Source of the DNA: Lysinibacillus sp. OF-1
GTDB taxonomy: Bacteria; Bacillota; Bacilli; Bacillales_A; Planococcaceae
Reading direction: 5' to 3'
Length of the DNA: 64,000 nt
NCBI RefSeq assembly: GCF_028356935.1
Contig: NZ_CP102798.1
Location: 2,914,001-2,978,000 of the forward strand
Shown here: one piece after another, positions 9,089 through 17,683 of the stretch
How positions within the stretch are numbered: position 1 is the first letter of the stretch
Layout of the letters: each line of letters opens with the position of its first letter
Translations under genes and position numbers: made by a program
Notes under the pieces: generated by a model
The model's database searches: none
What the model saw: only the letters and a program-made list of their open reading frames with translations
What the model was told of the DNA's origin: nothing

Positions 9089-10356
9089 AACCATTTACCT
9101 ACACATTTATATTCAGTGAAATGCCTTTGGACTTCAGCAAGGAGAAAGCTTAAGACATCATTCGTCATAAAATCTCGCTCTTGTTTTGATAGGAATTGTA
9201 ATAGCATCGTCTTTTTATGACTGGCATCTTCTGTTGCGTCTTTTAAAAATGGATGCACGAAGTGACGATTCTCTAAATGCCCTTCCAAAATATCTATTCT
9301 CAAAAGTTCAAGATTGTCTGCTGCCTGAAAGGAGTTTATCAGTCTAATTATTTCTCCTTTTGTTGAAACATTGACATTATATTTACTAGAAAGCTTGTGC
9401 ATAAAGTGTTCATTTCGCCGATTCGAGACTAGTTCATAAGTCAATTTACCTACTTGTTCTTTTTCTACTTTAGCAACTTTAAGTAGCTGCCATACTCCTG
9501 ATTGATCCTGAGGTGAAACAATGGTTAATTCGCTATCTGAACGTTTTATATATCTAATATTGTCTTCTTCCGCATCAATGAGATAACCATGTTGAGTACC
9601 TGTTTTTCGTAACGATAAGACATGCTCATAATTTATTCGATCGATGGCAGGGAATGGAAAACCGCTATTCTTAACCTCGTGACGCTGAACATTCCAAAGC
9701 GGAACCATATTCAATCGTTTTTGCTGCTCATATTCCTCTAAATCAATCGTAACCTCGAAAATTTCTACATCCTCATTTAATGGTGGACAGCCTATCAGTA
9801 TGACATCAATGAACTTACTCACAAAAGGATGATTGATTGTTTTCCAAGGTAGGCCATTTCTTTGGAAGATTGAATAGAGGTCTTTAATTTTTTGCAAATA
9901 GCGATTATTTTTAGTAAGGCTCAGCTTTATTTCGACCAATCCCTGCGATGTAGCAAGATGACCATTGAAAATTCGTTGCTGTGCAAGTAAATGCTGTATT
10001 TCGATAGAATCACACTCTAAAAATAATGTCATGAGTATTGCAGGTTCATTATTTTTAATGGATTCAAGAAGCTTCTCCATGTCTATTTTTGTCTCTTCCA
10101 AATCTGTTGGACATATCGGAAACAAACAATCATGAATGGGGTCGACATCTTCTCGGGCACTAAGCGTTGTGTAAATGTCATATCTATTCTCGTAATCATC
10201 GATTTCATTAAAAATACGTTCTTCAAGCTTTTTGTTCATATCTTCTTGATAATCAATTAGATTTACAAAAACGCCACTTACAATATCCTTTAGTAATTGA
10301 CGTTGCTCTAGATTTTCTATTTTTCGTAAACGTTCAAACATGAGCTCTTTTAACAA
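9085..10356 (-). CDS. Uncharacterised 423-residue protein, candidate baseplate component
   Basis: No family is recognised. The protein has an N-terminal helical region with many Glu/Asp, a middle strand-rich region (about 190-330, including PPLNEDVEIFEVTIDL and FPFPAIDRINYEHVLSL), and a C-terminal helical region. There is no signal peptide, membrane segment or nucleotide-binding motif. Size, single copy and position beside the 229-residue protein would fit a TssF/gp6-like wedge subunit, but I see no diagnostic motif. It lies 36 bases downstream of the pseudophosphatase gene. Confidence 0.5.
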   Translation of the reverse strand: MLKELMFERLRKIENLEQRQLLKDIVSGVFVNLIDYQEDMNKKLEERIFNEIDDYENRYDIYTTLSAREDVDPIHDCLFPICPTDLEETKIDMEKLLESIKNNEPAILMTLFLECDSIEIQHLLAQQRIFNGHLATSQGLVEIKLSLTKNNRYLQKIKDLYSIFQRNGLPWKTINHPFVSKFIDVILIGCPPLNEDVEIFEVTIDLEEYEQQKRLNMVPLWNVQRHEVKNSGFPFPAIDRINYEHVLSLRKTGTQHGYLIDAEEDNIRYIKRSDSELTIVSPQDQSGVWQLLKVAKVEKEQVGKLTYELVSNRRNEHFMHKLSSKYNVNVSTKGEIIRLINSFQAADNLELLRIDILEGHLENRHFVHPFLKDATEDASHKKTMLLQFLSKQERDFMTNDVLSFLLAEVQRHFTEYKCVGKWL

Positions 10357-10392
10357 TTTACTTTCCTTCTTTCATGACTCAGGATTTGAATG

Positions 10393-12003
10393 CTAACTGG
10401 CATCAGTTACTTCATCTACTGGAGGTTCTGCTTCATTAGGAAGTGCATTATCTGCTGGTTGAACCTGTGGAACAGGGTTTAATTTATCATTTGCATTCAT
10501 AATCTTTCTCTCTAGTCCAAGAACTTTTGCCAGTAATTCTGTTTCTTGATAAATCTCCTGCGCAAGCGTATAGGACTCTATCGCTTGAACGTATTCCTGA
10601 CGGGCATAGCTCTGATCCCCACTTTTTTCTAACCCTTCTGCCTTTAATTCTTTTTGAGCCTTCTTCAATTCATTTATTTTTTCTTGTGTATCTTCAATTT
10701 TTGTTTTAATTTGTGTCTCTCCAGTAAATGAAATGGCGAGTGCTTTTTTTCTAGCTTTCTCATAAATGGCTAAAGCCCCATTGTAGTCCTCTGCCTCAAA
10801 ACGAAAATCTGCATCTTTTATAGCATCAACAATCTCCACAACGGAATCCATGTTGGCAATTCTTTGCTCTACTTCTTCCTTACCAAATCCATTAATGAGT
10901 TTGCCCTCTTTTTTAGCTTTTTCATAATGTTCTAATGCCTCTGTAAATTTTCCAGTTTCCGCTGATTTATCACCATTGATAATTAGTTGTGTCACTCTTA
11001 ATTTTCTAGCTAGTAAATTTCTATGTATAGGATCTTTTAATTTTTTTGCTGCATTTCTTCCCTCACTATATGCAAGTAACGCTTCATCATAATTTCCGTC
11101 TTGAAAGTAAACATTTCCACTCTTTTCATGGTCCTTCATCTCGACTGTTAACTCTGCTAATTTTTTTGCTTGTTTTACTTGATAAAAAATCGTGCCGCCA
11201 CCTACAACCAAGGCTAAAACTAATGCAGCAGCAATCATTTTTATATACTTCATCTTGTTTTTGTTCGTTTCTTGATACACCTTGTTCACAAATATGGCAG
11301 CAACCGTATAATTTTCTACAACTTTTCTTTGTCTACTCAACAATATTTCTTCCAACAAATCTGTATATTGTTCAGAATCCTTGACACCTTCCAAAGCGTC
11401 AGCCATCTCAATCTCACTGACATCTCCCCAAAAGCCAGCTGTACAAAGTAATAGGACATCACCATCAGTAAGCTTCATTTTTTTAGACACAAAGGGTTGA
11501 AATTTGTTTGGTTTACCTAGATAATTCAACAAATTCCCTCTTTCTTCATGCTGGCTAATATCTAATGAACGGTTCTGACTGTTTACTATTTCCTGTGCTA
11601 AACTTTGGTCTGTACTTTTGTAGGTTAATGTACCGTTTCGGAAGTGATACAGTCGCGAATTCCCCGCTACTCCAACAATCATTTTTGAGTAGTCGGAAAC
11701 AACTATGACAATACTAGCCTTTAATCTTACTCGTAAGCTTTGCGCTTGTAGTATATTTTGTGCATGTCTAAGGTATTTATTGATAGCTCTCCTTGACATA
11801 GCAGGCTTTTCCATAAACTTCTCCAAAATAGCCTTTACGGCAAGCTCTGCACTACTAATTTCCTGATCTGCATCCAAGCCCTTGACAGCTACCCAACAAG
11901 CTACATCGTCGAGTTCTGTATAGGCAAAATAGTCTTTATTTTGCAGAAAGGACCCTGCTTCAGATAAAAAGCCCGTTTTAAAGTCGCAATTTTCCTTTCT
12001 CAT
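10393..12003 (-). CDS. Membrane PP2C-like pseudophosphatase with C-terminal TPR-like repeats
   Basis: The 536-residue protein has a PP2C-shaped domain at about 1-240, one membrane segment at 253-275 and helical TPR-like repeats with YxxA patterns at about 285-500, ending in a Pro/Glu-rich tail. Catalytic PP2C motifs are degraded: the DGMGG motif is replaced by VKGLDAD (40-46), GDSR by GNSR (114-117), SDG by TAG (188-190) and DN by EN (230-231). It should therefore not bind the two metal ions normally and is probably a phosphoprotein sensor or scaffold. A catalytically intact PP2C is encoded immediately upstream at 12036-12875. If single-pass, the TPR region lies outside the membrane. Confidence 0.75.
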   Translation of the reverse strand: MRKENCDFKTGFLSEAGSFLQNKDYFAYTELDDVACWVAVKGLDADQEISSAELAVKAILEKFMEKPAMSRRAINKYLRHAQNILQAQSLRVRLKASIVIVVSDYSKMIVGVAGNSRLYHFRNGTLTYKSTDQSLAQEIVNSQNRSLDISQHEERGNLLNYLGKPNKFQPFVSKKMKLTDGDVLLLCTAGFWGDVSEIEMADALEGVKDSEQYTDLLEEILLSRQRKVVENYTVAAIFVNKVYQETNKNKMKYIKMIAAALVLALVVGGGTIFYQVKQAKKLAELTVEMKDHEKSGNVYFQDGNYDEALLAYSEGRNAAKKLKDPIHRNLLARKLRVTQLIINGDKSAETGKFTEALEHYEKAKKEGKLINGFGKEEVEQRIANMDSVVEIVDAIKDADFRFEAEDYNGALAIYEKARKKALAISFTGETQIKTKIEDTQEKINELKKAQKELKAEGLEKSGDQSYARQEYVQAIESYTLAQEIYQETELLAKVLGLERKIMNANDKLNPVPQVQPADNALPNEAEPPVDEVTDAS

Positions 12004-12035
12004 ACGTCTCCTCCTTCTCTATTCCCTATTCATCG

Positions 12036-12875
12036 TCACCAAGTTTTTTCTAAAATCACGATGGTAGCATTATCTTGATTTTTTAAGCGTTTTTGTTCAA
12101 CGGCTTTTATCATGCTTTGTGCTAAATCATAGGGTGGAGCTTGCTGAGAGAGAATTTTTTCCATTTCAACCTCCGTTAAAGCATCATAGATTCCATCACT
12201 AAAAAGACATACCTTGTCCCCTCTATTTAGCTGAATCGGATTATTTCCTGTATCCAAATTTTTAAAGCCTGCATATCCTAAATAATTGATTAATCTCTTT
12301 TTTAGAGGATTTTCCTGAACCTCAAGTTGCGAAATTTCACCTGAAATATATCTTTCGGTTAAAACTGACTCAAAAATATGTTTTTGGTTAATCTTTAGAA
12401 ATTCACCATTTCTAAAGATCGTGAGAACACTATCCCCTACTGCCCCCCAATGAAGATAGCCTTCACTATCAATAACGGCTGTGACTAATGTTGTTCCTCC
12501 ATTGGAGCCATTTAAGTTTTCCACAATCATATGATTGCTTGCTATAGCAGCTTCCTTAAAAAAGTTTTGTAGATTTTTTAAGCTACTAAGCTTTTTAAAT
12601 TCTTCTATGAAGGTTGTCACTGCGATCGTGCTAGCCATCCGCCCATTGGCTAAGCCGCTAATTCCATCTGCAAGCACCGCGATTGTGCCATATGTCGTTT
12701 CGGCAGTTGAGAAATAATCATCCTGCTCATCACGTCTTCCGATTGTTTGACCATTTCCAATATAAATTTTCCCTTTATCCATTTTTTGAGCAAGTATACT
12801 TCTTATTAGCAGTAACAAGATAAGGACAATGATAAAGATTAAGGTAATTATGTACGGCAATAACTTTTGGTCCAT
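12036..12875 (-). CDS. Membrane-anchored PP2C-type Ser/Thr phosphatase
   Basis: A PPM/PP2C phosphatase of 279 residues with one N-terminal membrane segment (about 6-27). Metal and substrate motifs are intact: GRRDEQDDYF, ADGISGLANG, GAVGDSVLTIFRNG, FSDGIYDAL and DNATIVIL. The enzyme should remove phosphate from Ser/Thr at the inner face of the membrane. With the kinase at 17955-18863 and two FHA readers it forms a complete write-erase-read set, like the PpkA/PppA/Fha pathway that controls type VI secretion in Pseudomonas. The ATG is seven bases after the FHA gene ends, with a GAGGA site. Confidence 0.85.
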   Translation of the reverse strand: MDQKLLPYIITLIFIIVLILLLLIRSILAQKMDKGKIYIGNGQTIGRRDEQDDYFSTAETTYGTIAVLADGISGLANGRMASTIAVTTFIEEFKKLSSLKNLQNFFKEAAIASNHMIVENLNGSNGGTTLVTAVIDSEGYLHWGAVGDSVLTIFRNGEFLKINQKHIFESVLTERYISGEISQLEVQENPLKKRLINYLGYAGFKNLDTGNNPIQLNRGDKVCLFSDGIYDALTEVEMEKILSQQAPPYDLAQSMIKAVEQKRLKNQDNATIVILEKTW

Positions 12876-12881
12876 ATGTCA

Positions 12882-13409
12882 TCATTCCTCACTTTGATTG
12901 TTTTCCCATTCAAAGTGAACACCACAAAGTGGAATAAATAAAAATATACTTCTCCCTAGCTGTATCACATCATAGGCTGCTAATTCCGTTGGTGTATAAA
13001 CGGCCTCATTATTTAGATAGGCTAATCCTGATGCATCTCCTGGCAGTAAGTAAAAATTACGTTTTTTAGGATCATACACAATGACTGCATGATTTCGCTT
13101 AGAGATGGAATTGTCCCCTGCAATGCGGATATGCATATCTTCTGCTCTACCTATAAAATTCTTTTCAGATAAGATACGATAATCTCTACCCATTTGCGGC
13201 CCTTCAATACAAACTAACCATCCTGTTACAGGATCTATCCCATCCATTTCTCCTAAGTAAGGCAATGTTTTATCATCTGCTTCAATGACAGGTGAGGAAG
13301 GACTATTTTGTCTTTGCTCCTGTTCCACCATCACGTTACAGTAAGGACAAATATTGCGATGTCTCCTTGAACTAAACATATGACCATTTGTACATCTAAT
13401 CAAACTCAT
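12882..13409 (-). CDS. Zinc-ribbon FHA-domain protein
   Basis: The 175-residue protein starts with a possible zinc ribbon (RCTNGHMF ... NICPYCN, Cys at about 6, 20 and 23 plus a His) and carries an FHA phosphothreonine-binding domain at about 70-160. FHA landmarks are NFIGRAEDMHIRI, then SISKRNHAVIVYD and LNNEAVYTP, with the conserved GR, S..H and N positions. It is soluble, with no membrane segment. It is probably a reader of phosphorylated partners in the signalling module of this operon. Confidence 0.8.
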   Translation of the reverse strand: MSLIRCTNGHMFSSRRHRNICPYCNVMVEQEQRQNSPSSPVIEADDKTLPYLGEMDGIDPVTGWLVCIEGPQMGRDYRILSEKNFIGRAEDMHIRIAGDNSISKRNHAVIVYDPKKRNFYLLPGDASGLAYLNNEAVYTPTELAAYDVIQLGRSIFLFIPLCGVHFEWENNQSEE

Positions 13410-13445
13410 TTCGATATCCCCTATCTTTGTTACGAATTTTTTTCT

Positions 13446-14048
13446 CTATTTAACCAAAATTCGCGTATTCGCTATGTATATTGTGTCTCCATTACCTAAT
13501 GGGTAAGGAATCTCATGTTTTAATCTATTTTTTACCCGCTTATTCGCTTTTTTTAAGCCAACACCATTAACCGAATCTATATCCTCTAAATACCAAATTC
13601 CAGCTACACAATTTAGTACAGCATGCTCATAATTCACAAGAGATTCATACTCTGTTCCACTTAAATCAATATCCGCCTTGTGTTCAGCTGAACTTTTTCC
13701 AATAAGCAATGAAATTTGATCGCCAAGTTCCCATTCATCTATTTCTACTCCACGTTCATTAAGAAGAACAAGCTTTGAAATGTCCTTCTTAGCCATCACT
13801 TGAGTGATTGCCTTGGCTTCGTATTTAAGCGATACGTATATAATGGCGAGTATGACTATTACCGTCCCAATAACGAATTTCAAAAGGACATCCTGATTCA
13901 TCACAAAAACATATAAAATGAAAAAGAAGGCGATTGTGACAATAATGATATCGATAATTTTTATAAACATTTTTTTTCGTGTATTTCCACTGTAAGCATC
14001 AGCTGAAAATGGCTCATACATATAATCACACTCCTCTCTTTTTGCCAT
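13446..14048 (-). CDS. Membrane FHA-domain protein
   Basis: The 200-residue protein has two adjacent membrane segments at about 26-46 and 53-70, followed by a cytoplasmic FHA domain at about 105-200. The FHA pattern is slightly divergent: LLIGKSSAEHKADIDLS, SLVNYEHAVLN, LEDIDSVNGVGL and LGNGDTIYIANTRI. It could recruit phosphorylated apparatus proteins or the soluble FHA partner to the membrane and so provide an anchor, since no TssJLM-type complex is seen. It starts three bases after the J-domain gene stops, implying coupled translation. Confidence 0.8.
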   Translation of the reverse strand: MAKREECDYMYEPFSADAYSGNTRKKMFIKIIDIIIVTIAFFFILYVFVMNQDVLLKFVIGTVIVILAIIYVSLKYEAKAITQVMAKKDISKLVLLNERGVEIDEWELGDQISLLIGKSSAEHKADIDLSGTEYESLVNYEHAVLNCVAGIWYLEDIDSVNGVGLKKANKRVKNRLKHEIPYPLGNGDTIYIANTRILVK

Positions 14049-14051
14049 AGC

Positions 14052-14486
14052 TTATTTATTAAAAAAACGTTCAAATAAATCCGTTGTATCCAATGGATTT
14101 TTCTTCGTTTTTTTATGAAGCGTTGAGGACATCTCCTTTGTTTTAGGATTGAAGCCAAAGAAATGTTCAAAGTTTTTTTCAATATTATTCATATTAAAAT
14201 CTGGCTTTTTCTCTGTAGACTGATGTCCGTTTGAATGCTTTTCATTTTGTTGTTCATTTTGCCAGCTGGTACCTTTGCCATCGAGACGGGCATCGTAAGT
14301 CTCTTTCAGCGCTGGATCTTTAAGCACCTTATATGCCTCTTGAACCTCTAAAAAAATTTTCTCTGACTCTTGATTTCCACCACTCACATCAGGGTGATGC
14401 TTTTTGGAAAGCTTTCGATAAGCTAATTTTATTTGCTCTTGTGTTGCATTTCGGTCTATACCCAATGTTTCATAATGCGTTTTCAT
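14052..14486 (-). CDS. J-domain co-chaperone
   Basis: The 144-residue protein has a J domain at residues 1-66 (HYETLGIDRNATQEQIK, HHPDVSGG with the essential HPD, and AYKVLKDPALKETYD) and then a Lys/Asn-rich tail with FEHFFGF and FERFF motifs but no zinc finger or classic C-terminal DnaJ domains. It is a dedicated Hsp40 that should stimulate an Hsp70-type ATPase. The Hsp70-like protein at 5730-8378 is the obvious partner. It follows the tube-like gene after a stem-loop at 14520-14548. Confidence 0.85.
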   Translation of the reverse strand: MKTHYETLGIDRNATQEQIKLAYRKLSKKHHPDVSGGNQESEKIFLEVQEAYKVLKDPALKETYDARLDGKGTSWQNEQQNEKHSNGHQSTEKKPDFNMNNIEKNFEHFFGFNPKTKEMSSTLHKKTKKNPLDTTDLFERFFNK

Positions 14487-14519
14487 GTTTTCAACCCCAA
14501 TTTAGGATTATTAAAAATA

Positions 14520-14548
14520 ATCTAAGGAACTATAAAAGTTCCTTAGAT
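14520..14548 (-). terminator. Stem-loop terminator or attenuator after the tube-like gene
   Basis: A perfect 12-bp inverted repeat (atctaaggaact / agttccttagat, loop ATAAA) lies 28 bases downstream of the tube-like stop and is followed on the minus strand by an AT-rich stretch with five T in a row. The U tract is imperfect, so partial termination or 3' protection is likely. It would let sheath and tube transcripts exceed the rest of the operon. Confidence 0.7.
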
Positions 14549-14575
14549 ATAGTAGTGTTTTATCGTGCTGCAATC

Positions 14576-15001
14576 TTAGACAGCGTAGCCGCCTTCGATT
14601 TTTGCCAATTCTGTTTTGTCTTTCTTTTGCTTAATAAATAAGAAGAACTCACCAATACCTTCAGTGTCACCATATCTTTCTGTATAGTCCACAACGAAAG
14701 CATTTGGGAAATGAATTTTTCTTACTACTTGATCAGCTGAGATCACTTCAAGTGTCACTTTGCGGTAGCAATCAGCTTTTTCAGCTGGTACTAATGACCA
14801 TAATCCTAATTTCATCGTATCATCAGAATTATCACCATCAGTGGCAGTTAAAATTTTACCTTTTACTTTTAAAGTTGCCCCAACATCTGTAGAGCGCGCG
14901 TTAGAATCATTCGGTGTATCTGTCTCGTATTCGACAGTCATGATGCTTTCTAACCCTAATTCAATTGCTTCTGATCCTTCTACTTTTAATACAAAACCCA
15001 T
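14576..15001 (-). CDS. Hcp/tube-like protein of the contractile-injection-like system
   Basis: The 141-residue, strand-rich protein begins MGFVLKVEGSEAIELGLESI and ends FFLFIKQKKDKTELAKIEGGYAV. Small size, alternating beta strands, absence of signal peptide, a very strong TAGGAGG ribosome site and the place directly after a large sheath-like gene fit the inner tube protein (Hcp or gp19 type) of contractile systems. No motif is unique to Hcp, so this is an inference from architecture. An Hcp-like beta barrel with an insertion (residues 30-60, rich in Asp/Asn/Thr) is my reading. Confidence 0.55.
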   Translation of the reverse strand: MGFVLKVEGSEAIELGLESIMTVEYETDTPNDSNARSTDVGATLKVKGKILTATDGDNSDDTMKLGLWSLVPAEKADCYRKVTLEVISADQVVRKIHFPNAFVVDYTERYGDTEGIGEFFLFIKQKKDKTELAKIEGGYAV

Positions 15002-15232
15002 TTTTAGTACCTCCTAAATTTTGTTGAATCGTAACTTCTGACTGTTCTAATGAAATAAATTTAAGTACAGCTATTCATTTCACAGTGCCATGTTTCATAC
15101 CGACACGATGAAATATGTAATATTTTTCATTTTAGCAATTAGTCGTTCGATTCATATTTATGTTAAAAGATTTATGAATGATAAATCTTAAACACCCTAC
15201 TTAAATAATTGAAAATGGTGATAAATAAATTG

Positions 15233-17401
15233 TTAGGCTTTAACAGCACTTGTCCCTTTAGTAATCGTGACCTCAAGATTTTTAACATTACCGTTAAATA
15301 CAAGATCGATCTGACATAAGCTTGTTTTCTCATCAATGATATAGCCAATATCATCTCCGTCATGAATGATAGAGTTTACATGACCTTTATCATTCAGCCA
15401 CTTACTTTTTTGACTACTTGGATTATTACTAAAGAAGCGAACGATATTCTCGTGCTTAAAGTCACCAGATTGGAATCGAAGTATTCTTTCAATATACGTA
15501 CTAACTTGCGTTTTATAGATTGAATCGAATCCATCTTCTTCCATTGCTAGACTTCTTGCTTTATAAACAGTAATACGTCTAATATCTTTATCCTGTAGTT
15601 GGGCATTTTCGGAAGAGAATACAAAACCGAAGCTTCTGCTGTTAATAGCGTCTTTAATATTATTCGTAAAACCTGAAATTTCCTTCGCCATCGTAGTTAC
15701 AGCTCTAAGTGAGTTGTCTCCGGCTTCAATATCAAATCGAACTCCAGGGTAATTACGTTTTACATTTTTAAATGATTCCTTTAAATACTCTGGGCATTGG
15801 TAGGCGGAAACGATACCTGCTGCTACATAGCTAGCACCTACATAAACGCCTTCTATCCAAAGCTTTAAAATATCTTCCTTTTCTTTCGATAGACGAGCTC
15901 CATTTTCGGTAGTATGCATTCTCGTATCAATAACTACGCCTGATTTATCTTTTGGAATAATCGTAAAGTTTGGTAGGCATGGTATCGCGAACTCACTAAA
16001 TTCTTTTCTGACAAGAACTGAGCATTTATCGATCAGGCGATCAATCCCAGCAGTTGCGATGCCGTTGAAGGTAGTTTCTTCTTCAGCCATAAAGTTAAAG
16101 AAAATTTGAACCTTGTAATCTTTTACCGTATCTAAGAGGATTGATAAAGATTCCATTGTGTTACCCTCTTGCTTTGTAACCTTTTCATTCCCTTTGAATC
16201 TTGATCGGCTAACTTTCATTTTTCCAGAAGATTCTAATTCTAGAGCAGGTACAATGCCATACCATACAGTATCTGTAAAATCATTTTTAGCGTTAACCGT
16301 ATTTAAATACGTGCGTAATCTTGGTAGATTATTACTTTTCACAAGCATATCGAGCTTCGTGTTTGTCACTAATAATGACGGCTGCATACCTTTATTTTTC
16401 GTAGCATATTGATCGAAGTACATTTTGACACCTAATAGCTTTTCGACTAAAGGCTTGACCGTTTTTACAAATTCATCCTTTGCATCCTTATAGAACTCCA
16501 GGTATGTATTGTAATTTTGAACTTCTGTTTCAACATCAAATTCGGCTTTTACAGCTGGTAGAGGTGAGAACGTTCTCACAACTAAATCTTTTACATAGGA
16601 AGACGGCGATTCTGTAATAGCCTCATAGTCTTCTTCGAAAACTGTACTCAAGCCGTAATTACTATTTTCTTCAATGACCATCAGTTCTGAACTATTCGTT
16701 TGAGGTGCCTCAATAATTTTCAATTCACCATTATCACCAATAGTAAGCGTACCTATTTGTAATTTTTCGGACTCATCCTCATCTTGACTAGCACCTAATA
16801 ATAATCTTGTTTTAATATCTTCAATTGCTAAAGGCAGCATCGCCATTACATTGTTGTAGTTTCTACTAGCTACTTCAAACATAAGATTTAGCTTGTCACC
16901 AGTATCTAATTTTTTCGGATCTCCCTCATCCAGCTTGTCATACTCACTGTATAGGTAATGAATTTCCTTACGAACTTGGCGAATATCATCCATGACTTTT
17001 TTAGGAGAAATCATGTCTAGTAAATTTTCAAATTTAAAATCTACATTCGTGATGCCCTGACTTCTTTTTGTATCAATGAGCGTAAATAGCATCTTTAAAA
17101 AATCGTTATTTTGGTCGATTGCTATTTCAGATATACAATCATCTTGAATTCCTTCAGGCTTTTTCAAGGTATACATAACCTTTTGATTTGCCGCGTTATA
17201 AAATGAATACACAGTAGGTGAAAACTTATCTAAAAATTCGTCGAAGCTTTTTACAAGAAGATGTTGACTAATTTCTTTGATCTTTTCATCACTTAGACTG
17301 TCGATTCCTTTTACATCGCCAACAAGCGTAATTAAATCCAATTTCTCTGGGTTTATTTCTTCAAAGAGCATTGTTCTGTTCGTTTGACTAATAATCTCCA
17401 T
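15233..17401 (-). CDS. Large sheath-like protein, possible natural TssB-TssC-type fusion
   Basis: This 722-residue soluble protein opens the operon. Residues about 45-70 (LLVKSFDEFLDKFSPTVYSF) resemble the TssB/VipA element where Phe-Asp precedes a conserved Pro. The C-terminal half (about 470-720) resembles the TssC sheath core, including FAIPCLPNFTII, a long helix DILKLWIEGVYVGASYVAAG and a terminal strand-rich handle. TssB plus TssC together are about 660 residues, close to this length, so a single-chain sheath is plausible. No enzyme motif is visible. The ATG at 17401 is preceded in frame by a stop, so the start is fixed although its ribosome site is 29 bases away (see 17402-17440). A structure prediction would decide the fold. 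Confidence 0.55.
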   Translation of the reverse strand: MEIISQTNRTMLFEEINPEKLDLITLVGDVKGIDSLSDEKIKEISQHLLVKSFDEFLDKFSPTVYSFYNAANQKVMYTLKKPEGIQDDCISEIAIDQNNDFLKMLFTLIDTKRSQGITNVDFKFENLLDMISPKKVMDDIRQVRKEIHYLYSEYDKLDEGDPKKLDTGDKLNLMFEVASRNYNNVMAMLPLAIEDIKTRLLLGASQDEDESEKLQIGTLTIGDNGELKIIEAPQTNSSELMVIEENSNYGLSTVFEEDYEAITESPSSYVKDLVVRTFSPLPAVKAEFDVETEVQNYNTYLEFYKDAKDEFVKTVKPLVEKLLGVKMYFDQYATKNKGMQPSLLVTNTKLDMLVKSNNLPRLRTYLNTVNAKNDFTDTVWYGIVPALELESSGKMKVSRSRFKGNEKVTKQEGNTMESLSILLDTVKDYKVQIFFNFMAEEETTFNGIATAGIDRLIDKCSVLVRKEFSEFAIPCLPNFTIIPKDKSGVVIDTRMHTTENGARLSKEKEDILKLWIEGVYVGASYVAAGIVSAYQCPEYLKESFKNVKRNYPGVRFDIEAGDNSLRAVTTMAKEISGFTNNIKDAINSRSFGFVFSSENAQLQDKDIRRITVYKARSLAMEEDGFDSIYKTQVSTYIERILRFQSGDFKHENIVRFFSNNPSSQKSKWLNDKGHVNSIIHDGDDIGYIIDEKTSLCQIDLVFNGNVKNLEVTITKGTSAVKA

Positions 17402-17440
17402 TCATTTGGCTGTATATTACTACAGCCATCCCTCCTTTAG
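17402..17440 (-). promoter_or_regulatory. Ribosome binding site separated from the start by a 20-base hairpin
   Basis: Reading the minus strand, AAAGGAGG (17438-17431) is followed by GAT, then a perfect 7-bp hairpin (ggctgta / tacagcc, 17408-17427, six-base loop), then AAATGA and the ATG at 17401. Folding the hairpin shortens the spacing from 29 to about nine bases. An alternative ATG at 17429 would encode a 13-residue leader ending inside the sheath gene, but it lies only one base from AGGAGG. Confidence 0.6.
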
Positions 17441-17683
17441 ATAACGAATTTCGAGTAAGCATAAACATTAGTGCGTAAAAAATACAGAATTAGAATTGTA
17501 TAACTACTTGAATCGAGCATCTTAAAAGAACATTTAGACACTTAAATTAAGTCGATATATACATTTAAGATAAAATTTTACAATAAAAACAATAATGTAC
17601 TGAACTATGTACGAGAAGCTCTAATTCAACTTTATGCATTTTTTATACAAAATTCACTAATGGTTTTATGTATCACAAAAGTA

